A stretch of DNA of 64,000 nucleotides from Clostridia bacterium (GCA_017463485.1 JAFTPD010000006.1:1-64000), one strand, 5' to 3'. Positions 43,623-52,805 are shown, counted from the stretch's first letter. The notes: generated by a model not told the origin, from the letters alone. Numbers and translations are program-made.

Positions 43623-44507
43623 TTATGATTCGGGCACGCCGAAGGCGCGGTTCACGGCATCTGAAATAACGCGTGAGGTGACCTCGGTTATAAGGTCGGC
43701 TTCCTTTGGAGAGACGATAAAGCTTTTGCCGTTTTCAAGCACCTCACGCAACCCGTCGCCGATATCAGAGTCGGCGATGCCCGCCTTGTGCAGTGCGTCG
43801 TATACCAGCGTGGAGGAGTCCACGACCGTTGGAATCCCTATCGCAATAACGGGACAGCCCATGGTGGGCGCGTCAATGGCAACGCGGGTGTTTCCTATCC
43901 CCGAGCCGGGAGCTATTCCGCCGTCGGAGAGCTGAATGGTGGAGGCAAGACGCTGTGGGGAGCGTGCGGCAAGAGCGTCTACCGCCAAAACAAGGTGCGG
44001 CTGTATCATTTTTGCCGCCGCCATGACCGTTTCCGCGCTCTCAATGCCTGTTTTTCCCAAAACTCCGGGTGTGATGCAGGCAAGCTCACAGCAGTCGAGC
44101 GCCAAAAATATATCCGACTTGAATTCCTTCAAATGCCTTGTCGCCGTTACCCTTAACACGGAATTCGGACCTATGGCGTCGGCGGTAAGCTGGCTGTTGC
44201 CAAGTCCTACGATAAGAATTTTCGTGTTGCTGTCGGGTGATTTCCCCAGAGCCTTTTGTGCCATGTCCGACAACTGATTTTTGAGTATTTTAATGAGCGA
44301 TTCAAGCTCAGCCGCTCCAAGCTCCGTTATCCTGCCGAATTCCAGCGTTACGTATGATCTGCCTCCGTCGTCCTCCTGCCGCGTCAGTGTCAAACTGCTG
44401 ACAGGGGACAGAGACAGCTTCTCGCTGAGAATACGGTCGTCACCGTTAAGCTCAGCAGCAAGATCGGAGCGGGTGTATTCGGATGCGTCAAATTTCTTTG
44501 AAAACAT
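43623..44507 (-). CDS. gpr: GPR endopeptidase (spore protease)
   Basis: 294 residues, including a short pro-sequence. Family motifs are GLGNSQLTADAIGPN, CCELACITPGVLGKTGIE, VDALAARSPQRL, TIQLSDGGIAPGSGIGN and IAIGIPTVVDSSTL. GPR degrades small acid-soluble spore proteins during germination. GGAGG precedes ATG 44507; the ATG at 44519 is less well placed. It is followed by the spoIIP homologue, 56 bases away, as a conserved pair. Confidence 0.94.
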   Translation of the reverse strand: MFSKKFDASEYTRSDLAAELNGDDRILSEKLSLSPVSSLTLTRQEDDGGRSYVTLEFGRITELGAAELESLIKILKNQLSDMAQKALGKSPDSNTKILIVGLGNSQLTADAIGPNSVLRVTATRHLKEFKSDIFLALDCCELACITPGVLGKTGIESAETVMAAAKMIQPHLVLAVDALAARSPQRLASTIQLSDGGIAPGSGIGNTRVAIDAPTMGCPVIAIGIPTVVDSSTLVYDALHKAGIADSDIGDGLREVLENGKSFIVSPKEADLITEVTSRVISDAVNRAFGVPES

Positions 44508-44742
44508 ATATTCCTCCATAGGCAAGTTTAAGTCACAAAAAATTTACAAATCGCGTGCGCGGTGGGGCTGGAATCAAAGATTGGCCGTCGCGATACTCGC
44601 CATAACATTATGTTGCGGTGATAAACGTCGGATTATTCTGTGTCCACATAGGTTTTTAGTAAATACTGTGTGCATTTTGCACAGTTTTGTTTTGCCTTGG
44701 TTGTGCAAGACACCAAAACTGAAAAATGTTGGCAAGTGCTTA
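44508..44742. other. Gene-free stretch between gpr and the oligopeptide-binding gene
   Basis: Contains two small palindromes (ACATTATGT near 44606 and a TGTGTGCATTTTGCACA hairpin near 44669) and no credible ORF. I could not find a convincing forespore-type promoter for gpr. Confidence 0.4.
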
Positions 44743-44771
44743 TTGATAAAGTGGGGAATGTATGATATAAT
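44743..44771 (+). promoter_or_regulatory. Promoter of the oligopeptide-binding protein gene
   Basis: TTGATA (44743-44748), 17 bases, TATAAT (44766-44771). Confidence 0.82.
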
Positions 44772-44865
44772 ATTAAGAGTGATAAACCGTTACTAATCGA
44801 TATGATTTTGCATTTGAGTATAAGATTTATCCGCGCACCACACAAACAAGGAGGAATACCCAACT

Positions 44866-46956
44866 ATGATGAAGCGAATATTTGCGTTGCTTATTTGTCT
44901 TGCGACAGTGCTTTGCGCATTCGCAGGCTGCAGCTCGAATACTGATGACGACTATAAGGGACAGGCTATTACTGCCTACCTTACCACTAACGTGTATGAT
45001 CTCGATCCCGCCCGTGCGTACACTAACGACGCGCTTGCAGACGTGGTCGGACTTATGTTTGATACTCTTTTCAAGCTTGACAGCAACAAGAAGGTAGTCA
45101 AGTCACTCGTAAAGGAGTACGAATTTACAGAGGATAAGACCACGGGAGAGCACGGTATGTGGTTCAGACTCAAGGATACCAAGTGGTCTGACGGCCAGTA
45201 CGTTTCCGCAAACGACGTTGTGTTTGCATGGAAGCGACTGCTGGAGGTGGAGTCCTCATTTGAGGCGGCTTCGCTTCTGTTTGACATAAAGAATGCCCGT
45301 GCCGCAAAGGAAGGCGACGCGTCTATCGACGACGTCGGTATCTACGCGGAAGAGGAGCTTATGGTTACGGTCAAGTTTGAAGGACCTATCGACAAGGATC
45401 AGTTTCTTCTCAACCTTACCAGCCTTGCACTTGCACCTCTGCGCGAGGATATCGTTTCCAAGGGTGACGACTGGGCAAAGAAGCCTGCTACTATCGTGTG
45501 CAGCGGCCCGTTCAGACTTGGACGTGTAAACGTAAAGACAGATACCTCCGAGGAGATATTTGACCCCAACAGCTATCAGTATACCGAGAAGGGCGATATC
45601 GCTCTTGACGAAAACGGAAACGAGATCAAGGGCGTTGCCGCATATTCGCAGATCATTACCGACTTCGTGCTTGAAAGAAACGCATACTACTACCGCGATC
45701 CCTCCAAGGACGAGAGCTTGTTCAAGTCGGTAAAGCCTTACCGTATATGCGTTGACTGCTCGCTTACCTCCGAGCAGCTCATGACCGCTTACGAGGCAGG
45801 TATTATAAGCTATATCGGCAATATTCCCCTTGACCTGAGAGATAACGAGACCATCAAGAATAACGTTAAGGTTGCGGACACGTCGCTGTCCACCAATATG
45901 ATCTATCTCAACCAAAACGCTATGGTAAATAACGGAACGGAAGCGGGCTATGCTCTGTTCGCTAACGAGAAGGTGCGTCAGGCACTTTCCCTCGCAGTTG
46001 ACCGCGCAACGTTGGCAAAGGATATCGTGTATGCCGAGGCGGCTACGGGAATAGTTCCCACGGGCGTATTTGCTTCGGGTGACAGCAAAAAGACCTTCCG
46101 CGGCAATTGCACCAATACTTACGAATATCTCAAGCTGGATACCGATCTTGCAGTACAGCTTCTTGAGGAGGCGGATATCGGAAAGACCAGCTGGTACAGC
46201 TTCAGCATCTCCTATCCCGCATACGACGACGTTCAGAAGCATATCGCTGAGACCGTTGCGGAGGCTTGGAGCGACCTTGGCTTTGATGTAGAAGCAAAGG
46301 CAGTTGGAACTGTAATGAATAACGACTGGTACAAACCTACCGAGTCTATCCCCGAGGATATTTGTGACGACACCTATGCAGAGTGTCTCCGTTCAGGACA
46401 GTTTGAAGCTATCGTGCTTGATTACTGTGCCGCATCCGCTGATCCTTACGGAGTGCTTGCTCCCTTCGCAAAGGCGTTCTCCGGACAGGGAATGGATATG
46501 TCGGACACCGAAAATTACCAGCTGACGCCTCACGTTACAGGCTATGACAGCGAGGAATACAACAAAAAGATGGAGGATATCTACGATATTCAGAACGCCA
46601 AGGATTGCGCTACTGCGCTTTACGAGGCAGAGAAGATCCTCATGACGGATATGCCCGCTATTCCCACCGTGTTCAATAAGCGCGCAGTCGTTCAGTCTGA
46701 CGATCTCAAGAGCACCTCCGCTACCTATTACCTCACCACCAACTTCCAGAAGGCAGAGCTTAAGAATTACGAGGAGTACCTCGAAGCAGGTAAGAAGTTC
46801 GTTACCGATAACTTTGAGGAGCTGACCTTCAGAACAAGTAACGCGGCGAAGGATACCATGGATGTTTACAAGGACATTGATACCTCGTTTGAGAACTTCA
46901 AGACTGCAAATACCATCTACATGCATTTCTTCGCAGAGAAGAAGGAAGAAAAATAA
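44866..46956 (+). CDS. Oligopeptide ABC transporter substrate-binding lipoprotein (OppA-like)
   Basis: 696 residues, longer than the usual 540-600. Lipobox AFAGC (C22). SBP family 5 motifs include YDLDPARAYTNDALADVVGLMFDTL, WFRLKDTKWSDGQYVSANDVVFAWKRLL and KVRQALSLAVDRATLAKD. It should capture peptides at the outer face for import. No permease or ATPase genes are adjacent, so partners are unlinked. AAGGAGG precedes the ATG. It has its own promoter and terminator. Confidence 0.9.
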   Translation: MMKRIFALLICLATVLCAFAGCSSNTDDDYKGQAITAYLTTNVYDLDPARAYTNDALADVVGLMFDTLFKLDSNKKVVKSLVKEYEFTEDKTTGEHGMWFRLKDTKWSDGQYVSANDVVFAWKRLLEVESSFEAASLLFDIKNARAAKEGDASIDDVGIYAEEELMVTVKFEGPIDKDQFLLNLTSLALAPLREDIVSKGDDWAKKPATIVCSGPFRLGRVNVKTDTSEEIFDPNSYQYTEKGDIALDENGNEIKGVAAYSQIITDFVLERNAYYYRDPSKDESLFKSVKPYRICVDCSLTSEQLMTAYEAGIISYIGNIPLDLRDNETIKNNVKVADTSLSTNMIYLNQNAMVNNGTEAGYALFANEKVRQALSLAVDRATLAKDIVYAEAATGIVPTGVFASGDSKKTFRGNCTNTYEYLKLDTDLAVQLLEEADIGKTSWYSFSISYPAYDDVQKHIAETVAEAWSDLGFDVEAKAVGTVMNNDWYKPTESIPEDICDDTYAECLRSGQFEAIVLDYCAASADPYGVLAPFAKAFSGQGMDMSDTENYQLTPHVTGYDSEEYNKKMEDIYDIQNAKDCATALYEAEKILMTDMPAIPTVFNKRAVVQSDDLKSTSATYYLTTNFQKAELKNYEEYLEAGKKFVTDNFEELTFRTSNAAKDTMDVYKDIDTSFENFKTANTIYMHFFAEKKEEK

Positions 46957-46968
46957 TTCATTGAATAG

Positions 46969-47010
46969 AAAAACCCACGCCGTGCGTATTTTCCGCACGG
47001 CGTGGGTTTT
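46969..47010 (+). terminator. Terminator after the OppA-like gene
   Basis: AAAACCCACGCCGTGCG / CGCACGGCGTGGGTTTT stem with short loop. Confidence 0.93.
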
Positions 47011-47064
47011 ATGTAGCGGAGAAGGCTCGGGTAAGCCTGCTTTTTATAAAAAATTCTATATTAC

Positions 47065-47200
47065 GGACAGTCGGGGACGCCTGTCCCTACAATTTTTAAT
47101 TGATTTTCGCCATTAAATATCCAAAAGAAAGTAAAAATCTTTTGTGCTAATATAACGAAAAATCCTTTGATACTAGAGACCGGCGTCCCCGACTGTCCGT
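47065..47200. repeat. Inverted REP pair (BIME-like)
   Basis: 47065-47091 (GGACAGTCGGGGACGCC...) and 47174-47200 are inverted, nearly identical copies. They share the GGACxGTCGxGGACGCC core with the two copies inside the RayT gene at 28.9-29.1 kb. The 80 bases between are AT-rich and non-coding; this fills the 357-base gap. Confidence 0.85.
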
Positions 47201-47274
47201 GAGATGGAATATATTAATAATATCCATTTGGGTATGCAATAACGATAAAATATGTGTGATAATGGTTCTCATAA

Positions 47275-47306
47275 AGCAAAAGGAGCAGGCTCGGTGAGCC
47301 TGCTCC
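47275..47306 (-). terminator. Terminator after the P-type ATPase gene
   Basis: GGAGCAGGCTC / GAGCCTGCTCC stem, three-base loop, then TTTTGCTTT on the minus strand. Confidence 0.88.
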
Positions 47307-47313
47307 AAAAATA

Positions 47314-49992
47314 TCAGTGATGCTTGTGTTTGATAAGACCGAGGGCTTTGGAGATCTCCATGACCACGAAGGGTACGAGAATAAGTCCGAGGCCTATGAG
47401 ATAGAGCTGCCACGGCAGAGTTGCCACCTCGAATGCGATTCCCACGGGGGTGAACAGCACGAGTGCTACTAGGAGAGTAGAGGACAGTGCCGCGAGATTG
47501 AGAGTCTTGTTGGTAAAGATACCGATCTTGAACAGCGAATGTTCGGAGCGCATGTTGTACGCCTGAACGACCTGTGACATGGCAAGCACGAGGAACGCCA
47601 TGGTCTGACCGCGCATCATCATCTGACCGCTGACATCTGCCTTGAGGAGTGTGGGAAGCTCCCAGAACTTCCACAGATCAGCACCTGTACCCCACGCGCA
47701 ACCAAGCCAGAAGCCGATAAGGGTGAGAAGTGCAAACATACAGCCTTGGAGAACCACGCGCACGCCGAGTCCGTGAGCGAAAATGCCTTCGTTCTTGGGC
47801 TTGGGCTTACGGTCCATAATATCCTTTTCAACTGCCTCCATACCCAGCGCAATAGCGGGCAGGGAGTCGGTAACGAGATTTATCCAGAGCAGCTGCATGG
47901 AAAGCAGGGGAGAGGAGTGCCACAAAAGCATAGCGGTGAATACGGTAAGTACCTCGCCGATATTAGTTCCAAGCAGGAAGCCGACAACCTTTTTGATGTT
48001 GGCGTAAATGCCGCGACCTTCCTTGACAGCGTCAACGATAGTAGCGAAATTGTCATCCGTCAGCGTCATGTCAGCCGCGCCCTTTGCAACGTCAGTACCC
48101 GTGATACCCATAGCACAGCCGATATCAGCCGCCTTGAGCGCGGGAGCGTCGTTAACTCCGTCGCCCGTCATGGAAACTACCTGACCGCGGCGCTGCCAAG
48201 CCTTGACGATACGGATCTTATTTTCGGGGGAAACGCGGGCGTAAACGGATATGCTTTCAACCTTTGCGTCAAGCTCGTCGTCGCTCATAGCGTCAAGCTC
48301 GGCGCCCGTGATGGCAAGGTCGCCGTCAAGCAGTATTCCAAGCTCCTTTGCAATCGCGGAGGCGGTTACAACGTGGTCACCCGTGATCATAACAGGCTTA
48401 ATTCCCGCGCGGCGGCAAACAGCAACTGCATCCTTTGCCTCGGGGCGGGGCGGGTCTATCATTCCGACAAGTCCCATGAAAATAAGTCCGTTTTCAAGCT
48501 CGTCGGAGGTGGGAGTCTCGGGAACGGTGTCGATCTCCTTGTAAGCGACTGCAAGCACGCGGAGCGCGTCTGCACTCATTTCCTCAGTGATGCGCTTTGC
48601 GGCGTCAATGTCACCCGCGATACAACGGGTAGCCATAACGTCAAACGCGCCTTTTACGATAACGATATTTTTGCCGTCAATGACGTTTACCGTGGACATC
48701 AGCTTTCTGTCGGAGTCGAAGGGAAGCTCTGCCACACGGGGGTGCTTTGAATTCAATTCGTCCTTGGGCGCGCCGTTTTTGTGAGCGGCAAGAACGATAG
48801 CCGTTTCGGTGGGATCGCCTATGTGTTGCTCGCCGCCGTCGGTGAATATGACGGAGCCGTCACAGCAAAGAGTTGCGTAATTTAACAGCTTGCGGATAGC
48901 GTCCGAGTTTTCACTCGAAATTCCCTCGATCTCGCCGCCGTCAACGTAAGCCTTGGTGAGCGTCATACGGTTCTGCGTCAGCGTACCCGTCTTATCCGAG
49001 CAGATAACGGATGCGCTTCCAAGTGTTTCAACTGCGGGCAGACGGCGGATAAGCGCGTTTTTCTTGACCATGCGCTGTACGCCGATAGAAAGCACGATAG
49101 TAACGATAGCGGGAAGACCCTCGGGGATAGCCGATACTGCAAGAGATACGGCGGTCATGAATATTTCAAGCGGAGGGATGTTATTTATAAGTCCTACCAC
49201 GAAAATGATCGCACAAGCCGCGATAGCTACGAATCCAAGATATTTGCCAAGCTGGGAAAGCTTTTGCTGGAGAGGAGTCTGCGTTTCCTCCTCGCCGTCA
49301 AGCAGACCCGCGATCTTGCCCATTTCGGTGTCCATGGCAGTACCCGTAACAACGGCGGTTGCCGTTCCGTAGGTAATGCTGCAGCCCGAGAATACCATGT
49401 TCGTGCGGTCGCCGATGGGAGCTTTTTCTTCAACGTCGGCATCCGCAAATTTTTCGGAGGGAACGGACTCGCCCGTCAGCGCGGATTCCTCGGATTTAAG
49501 GCTTACGCTGTGGATAAGTCGCGCGTCGGCAGGTACGAAATCGCCCGCCTCCAGCTTGATGATATCACCCGGCACGAGCTGTGACGCGGATATCACTTTC
49601 TCCTCGCCGTCGCGGATAACGCGGGCGTGGGGAGCTGACATATTTTTCAGCGCATCAAGCGCTTTTTCCGCTTTGCTTTCCTGTACTACACCCATGATGG
49701 CGTTGAGTACGACGATAAGCATGATGAGCGCGGGCTCAAAAAATTCCTTGGGATTTTTCTCGATACAAGCGATAACGAAGGAGATAACGGCGGCGATAAT
49801 AAGGATGATTATCATCGCATCCTTGAACTGATCCAAAAACCGTTGGAGATTGGTTTTCTTCTTTTTCTCGCGGAGCTTATTCTCGCCGTATTTTTCCAGC
49901 CTTACCGCGGCTTCGGCGGAAGAAAGTCCTACTTTCTTGTCGGTTTGCAGATGAGTCAGCAGCTCATCGCAGTTTGAACTGTGGGGTATCAA
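47314..49992 (-). CDS. P2A-type cation ATPase, probable Mn2+ (or Ca2+) exporter
   Basis: 892 residues, ten-helix P-type ATPase. Motifs: N-terminal cation-ATPase domain, TGES near 165, PEGL in M4, the phosphorylation site DKTGTLT near 335, and GDGVND near 590, with NLVTDSLPA in M6. The PEGL/NxxxD pattern is of the SERCA/PMR1 type that moves Ca2+ or Mn2+. An upstream yybP-ykoY riboswitch argues for Mn2+ export. The start is TTG 49992, eight bases after GGAGG; the open frame upstream runs into the riboswitch terminator and is not coding. Confidence 0.9.
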   Translation of the reverse strand: MIPHSSNCDELLTHLQTDKKVGLSSAEAAVRLEKYGENKLREKKKKTNLQRFLDQFKDAMIIILIIAAVISFVIACIEKNPKEFFEPALIMLIVVLNAIMGVVQESKAEKALDALKNMSAPHARVIRDGEEKVISASQLVPGDIIKLEAGDFVPADARLIHSVSLKSEESALTGESVPSEKFADADVEEKAPIGDRTNMVFSGCSITYGTATAVVTGTAMDTEMGKIAGLLDGEEETQTPLQQKLSQLGKYLGFVAIAACAIIFVVGLINNIPPLEIFMTAVSLAVSAIPEGLPAIVTIVLSIGVQRMVKKNALIRRLPAVETLGSASVICSDKTGTLTQNRMTLTKAYVDGGEIEGISSENSDAIRKLLNYATLCCDGSVIFTDGGEQHIGDPTETAIVLAAHKNGAPKDELNSKHPRVAELPFDSDRKLMSTVNVIDGKNIVIVKGAFDVMATRCIAGDIDAAKRITEEMSADALRVLAVAYKEIDTVPETPTSDELENGLIFMGLVGMIDPPRPEAKDAVAVCRRAGIKPVMITGDHVVTASAIAKELGILLDGDLAITGAELDAMSDDELDAKVESISVYARVSPENKIRIVKAWQRRGQVVSMTGDGVNDAPALKAADIGCAMGITGTDVAKGAADMTLTDDNFATIVDAVKEGRGIYANIKKVVGFLLGTNIGEVLTVFTAMLLWHSSPLLSMQLLWINLVTDSLPAIALGMEAVEKDIMDRKPKPKNEGIFAHGLGVRVVLQGCMFALLTLIGFWLGCAWGTGADLWKFWELPTLLKADVSGQMMMRGQTMAFLVLAMSQVVQAYNMRSEHSLFKIGIFTNKTLNLAALSSTLLVALVLFTPVGIAFEVATLPWQLYLIGLGLILVPFVVMEISKALGLIKHKHH

Positions 49993-50031
49993 ATTTTTTT
50001 CCTCCTTATATATATTCGCGGAATGAGTATA

Positions 50032-50140
50032 AAAAAACAGGCTCATCCTCGCGGATAAGTCTGGTCATTTAAGACAAGGCCAGGAACATATCCAAGATGT
50101 TGACCTCATCACACTGTAGGTGCTGACTACTCCCTTACTT
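50032..50140 (-). promoter_or_regulatory. yybP-ykoY manganese riboswitch with terminator
   Basis: On the minus strand the leader holds AAGGGAGTAG, GGTCAACAT and TTCCTGGCCTTG, the conserved pieces of the yybP-ykoY aptamer, within about 90 bases. It ends in a stem (CTTATCC with GGATGAG) followed by CCTGTTTTTTT, an intrinsic terminator (50032-50065). Members are Mn2+ sensors that switch on exporters; here the exporter is the P2A ATPase beginning 40 bases later. Confidence 0.88.
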
Positions 50141-50145
50141 GTATT

Positions 50146-50174
50146 ATGTTATCACATTTTTTCGGCTTTGTCAA
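50146..50174 (-). promoter_or_regulatory. Promoter of the riboswitch-ATPase transcript
   Basis: Minus-strand TTGACA (50174-50169), 17 bases, TAACAT (50151-50146), placing the start of transcription at the beginning of the aptamer. Confidence 0.8.
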
Positions 50175-50268
50175 GAGGGGAGCTGATTTATTTTCCCGAA
50201 ATTTACCTGCTGGAATTTCGCACCGTCTGCCACTTGGGGGCAAAAATCTGCCTCTTGGCAAAAAAGTG

Positions 50269-50297
50269 TTTACAAAATTTGCGGAATATGCTAAAAT
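50269..50297 (+). promoter_or_regulatory. Promoter of the LytTR gene pair
   Basis: TTTACA (50269-50274), 17 bases, TAAAAT (50292-50297). Confidence 0.75.
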
Positions 50298-50329
50298 AGA
50301 GGCATCACCGAGGGAAGGGGGAGTAGAGC

Positions 50330-50782
50330 TTGAGAATTCGCACGGAGCTTGCGGATACGGATGAGATAGTTATCCGTTGTCGCGAGCGGAATTCAAAGAT
50401 CCGCGCCGTTGAGGAAGCCATAGCCGACGTTTTGCGCGGCGACAGTGAGATCGTACTGCTTGGCGATGGCAGAGAGCATTTCGTGCCCAAAAGCGACGTC
50501 TTATATTTTGAAAGCTTTGACGGCAAGGTCTACGCCCATACGGCGGATGAGGTTTACACAGCACCGTATAAGCTGTTTGAGCTTGAGAGCATCATGCCGC
50601 CCACCTTTATCCGCGTGTCAAAGTCCGCCATTGCCAATATCGGCAAGATAAGCTCGCTGCGGCGGGAGCTTGTCGGAAACGGTGAGATGACATTCAAGGA
50701 CAGCGACAAAAAGGTATATTTTTCAAGAGCCTACTACAAGCTCTTGCAATACAGAATAAACGAAATGAGGTTAGAAAAATGA
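50330..50782 (+). CDS. LytTR family DNA-binding protein (no receiver domain)
   Basis: 150 residues. An N-terminal stretch of about 45 is followed by a LytTR domain (about 48-145): DVLYFESFDGKVYAHT, LFELESIMPPTFIRVSKSAIANI and FSRAYYKLLQYR. With no response-regulator receiver it belongs to the stand-alone type, usually paired with a small membrane protein that controls it. The start is TTG 50330 after AAGGGGG; no ATG is available. Its stop overlaps the next start (ATGA). Confidence 0.85.
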   Translation: MRIRTELADTDEIVIRCRERNSKIRAVEEAIADVLRGDSEIVLLGDGREHFVPKSDVLYFESFDGKVYAHTADEVYTAPYKLFELESIMPPTFIRVSKSAIANIGKISSLRRELVGNGEMTFKDSDKKVYFSRAYYKLLQYRINEMRLEK

Positions 50783-51516
50783 AAATGTGGAAAATCATCT
50801 GGGGAATCGTATTTATTCTTGCAGCAGCTCTGCTCGCGCTTGATGCTGTCGGCGTTATTGATCCGCTTATGAGCGTTATGGGTGAAATATCCGTTTTCGC
50901 CATTGTAGGAACTGTGCTGCCGGTTACGTGGATAGTATCCAGATGCATCAAGGGCAGGGTAGTGGAGATCTTCTTCCCGCTCGGATTTATATTTATGCTC
51001 CTTGAGGGCAATATCGCGACCATTTGCGGCTGTGAGAGCACAAATATTATCCACAACGGACTTGTGCTGGTCATCTGTCTGTTGCTCACTGTCGGATTTG
51101 GCATACTGTTCCCGCCAAAATTCAAGAGCAGTAAGTACCACGTCGAGTTTGATGACGATCACAGGGAGAAGGGCAAGAAGCACAAGGGACGTCGCGCAGG
51201 CGGCTCGCTCGGCTCGAACACTGTGTACGTTGACTGCACCGAGTTCCGTCCCGACATTATAGATAACGACCTTGGCGCGTGTGTCGTGCATTTTGAAAAC
51301 GTGGAATGGTACGAGGGCGACAAGACGTTGCGCGTCAGCAACGACCTTGGCTCTATGCTTATCAATGTTCCATCCTCATGGAGAATAGTGGCTTCCATTG
51401 ACAATAATCTCGGAAGCGTGAAGATGCCCGACGAAACACCAGACGACGAGGATGCTCCCGTGCTTTTCATTGACGGAGAAAATGACCTCGGCTCGCTGAC
51501 GGTAAGATACGTATAA
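50779..51516 (+). CDS. LiaF-like membrane protein paired with LytTR
   Basis: 245 residues. Three or four hydrophobic segments in the first 110, a basic linker (KGKKHKGRRAGG), then a beta-rich C-terminal domain with repeats of NDLGS (NDLGACVVHFEN, NDLGSMLINVP, NNLGSVKMPD, NDLGSLTVRYV). This is the toast-rack/beta-helix-like pattern of LiaF and DUF4097-type proteins. It is translationally coupled to LytTR, so it probably modulates it at the membrane, by inference from other LytTR-membrane pairs. Confidence 0.75.
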   Translation: MKMWKIIWGIVFILAAALLALDAVGVIDPLMSVMGEISVFAIVGTVLPVTWIVSRCIKGRVVEIFFPLGFIFMLLEGNIATICGCESTNIIHNGLVLVICLLLTVGFGILFPPKFKSSKYHVEFDDDHREKGKKHKGRRAGGSLGSNTVYVDCTEFRPDIIDNDLGACVVHFENVEWYEGDKTLRVSNDLGSMLINVPSSWRIVASIDNNLGSVKMPDETPDDEDAPVLFIDGENDLGSLTVRYV

Positions 51517-51539
51517 ATTCAATATGGCTATTTCACTAA

Positions 51540-51960
51540 CGTGAAGACAGCCCGTTGCTTTTGCGAATATTATTTTGTGTTACTTTCCTTCTCGTCGGAA
51601 AGTAACCAGAAGTTCCGAACTGCCCCGCTTCGCGTGTCAGTTCCCGAAATCGTGTTCGCTGAATGAAATTCAGCGTTTTGGCGTAACGCCAAAAACACAC
51701 GATATTCTGCCAATAAAGGGAGAAAACCCACGGTTTTCTCCCTTAATAAACCCTCATTCCTAAACGCGCCGCCTTGCCGCAAGTATGCGGGCAAGGCGTG
51801 ATCGCGCGCAAAAGTTGCCGTATACCCATCTCGCCAAGTTCCCGTCGGAGCGACGGAAACTTGGTCGATAAGAGTGTGCCTTGGGCGGAAACGATGGAGT
51901 TTTGTCTTTAAAATACAAAAATTCCCATCCACATCAGTCGTGTCTGCTTTCTTTCTTGCG
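51540..51960. repeat. Non-coding region with five consecutive hairpins
   Basis: Stems: GTTACTTTCC / GGAAAGTAAC (51580-51607), TTTTGGCGT / ACGCCAAAA (51679-51697), GGGAGAAAACC / GGTTTTCTCCC (51719-51743), CCTTGCCGC / GCGGGCAAGG (51773-51797) and CAAGTTtcCGTCG-type (51836-51862). No protein-like ORF is present. The arrangement recalls dispersed intergenic elements in gut Clostridia, but I do not recognise a named RNA. Confidence 0.55.
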
Positions 51961-51980
51961 ACCTATCGGCATAATACATG

Positions 51981-52751
51981 TCAACAAAATCGGTGTCCTT
52001 GCCGCTCCGTTAATTTCACCGAGGCTTCTCCGCTCGAAATATTTACAGCTTCACCGCTGTCCGTAAGGACTGAAAGCGAAAAATCGTCGCCAATGCCGAG
52101 TGCCGTGCCGTCAAACGTCCGCTCGCCAACCGTGCAGTTGACACGCTTGCCGTCAAGAAACGAATGCTTGCGGTAAATGGCAAGATACTCTGTCGCGCGG
52201 GCGAAATCCGAGCAAATATCATCCGTCAGCCGACGCGCGATATCAAAGGCGAGCGTGCTCGCGAGGTCGGAGCGCGGTGTCTGCTCCTTGTCAAACAGCG
52301 AGCCCGCGGGAGCGCGAAGCCCGTCGGGAAAGCTTTGCGTGGTAAGATTAATTCCGATTCCTACTATGATGTAGCAAACACCTCTCGTCTGCACCGATTC
52401 GCAGAGAATACCGCATATCTTTTTGCCGTCAAGATACAGGTCGTTGACCCATTTTATTTGCGTCGTGATGCCTGTCAGGTCGAAGATGGCTTGATGCGCC
52501 GCTACTGCGGCGGCGGGGGTTATCAGTCCAGATATGCGGACAAGATCGGAGGCGGGAAAGACGAGCGACATATAAAGCCCCGTGCCGTCGGGCGAGTAAA
52601 AGCTGCGCCCCATTCGTCCTCTGCCCGCGGTCTGCATATCGGCGGTGATAAGGATGGGGGTGCTTATTTTGCCGTCGGCGATCAGTCGGCGCGCTTCTGT
52701 ATTCGTGGAATCTATGCTGTCAAAATGTATATGGCGTATAGCGTTTTCCAT
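51981..52751 (-). CDS. birA: Biotin-[acetyl-CoA-carboxylase] ligase, no HTH domain
   Basis: 256 residues. Catalytic motif GRGRMGRSFYSPDGTGLYMS (about 46-65) and the biotin-binding KWVNDLYLDGKKICGIL (about 107-123), then the small C-terminal BPL_C domain. It lacks the N-terminal winged helix, so it should biotinylate carrier proteins without acting as the biotin repressor. Starts near SDSTNTEA; ATG 52751 is preceded by AAGGAGC. Confidence 0.9.
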   Translation of the reverse strand: MENAIRHIHFDSIDSTNTEARRLIADGKISTPILITADMQTAGRGRMGRSFYSPDGTGLYMSLVFPASDLVRISGLITPAAAVAAHQAIFDLTGITTQIKWVNDLYLDGKKICGILCESVQTRGVCYIIVGIGINLTTQSFPDGLRAPAGSLFDKEQTPRSDLASTLAFDIARRLTDDICSDFARATEYLAIYRKHSFLDGKRVNCTVGERTFDGTALGIGDDFSLSVLTDSGEAVNISSGEASVKLTERQGHRFC

Positions 52752-52766
52752 TGTGCTCCTTAAAAT

Positions 52767-52796
52767 TCAAGTCCCTCTCCGAGGAGGGGGACTTGT
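52767..52796 (-). terminator. Terminator at the end of the ABC/GldG operon
   Basis: CAAGTCCCC / GGGACTTG stem with a GC-rich middle, flanked by A and T runs on both sides. Confidence 0.8.
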
Positions 52797-52805
52797 TTTT
52801 TTATC

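Noticed and set aside
47147-47674. 175-codon - strand open frame over the ATPase end
   Set aside because: Different frame within the ATPase gene and through its terminator and a REP; a shadow.
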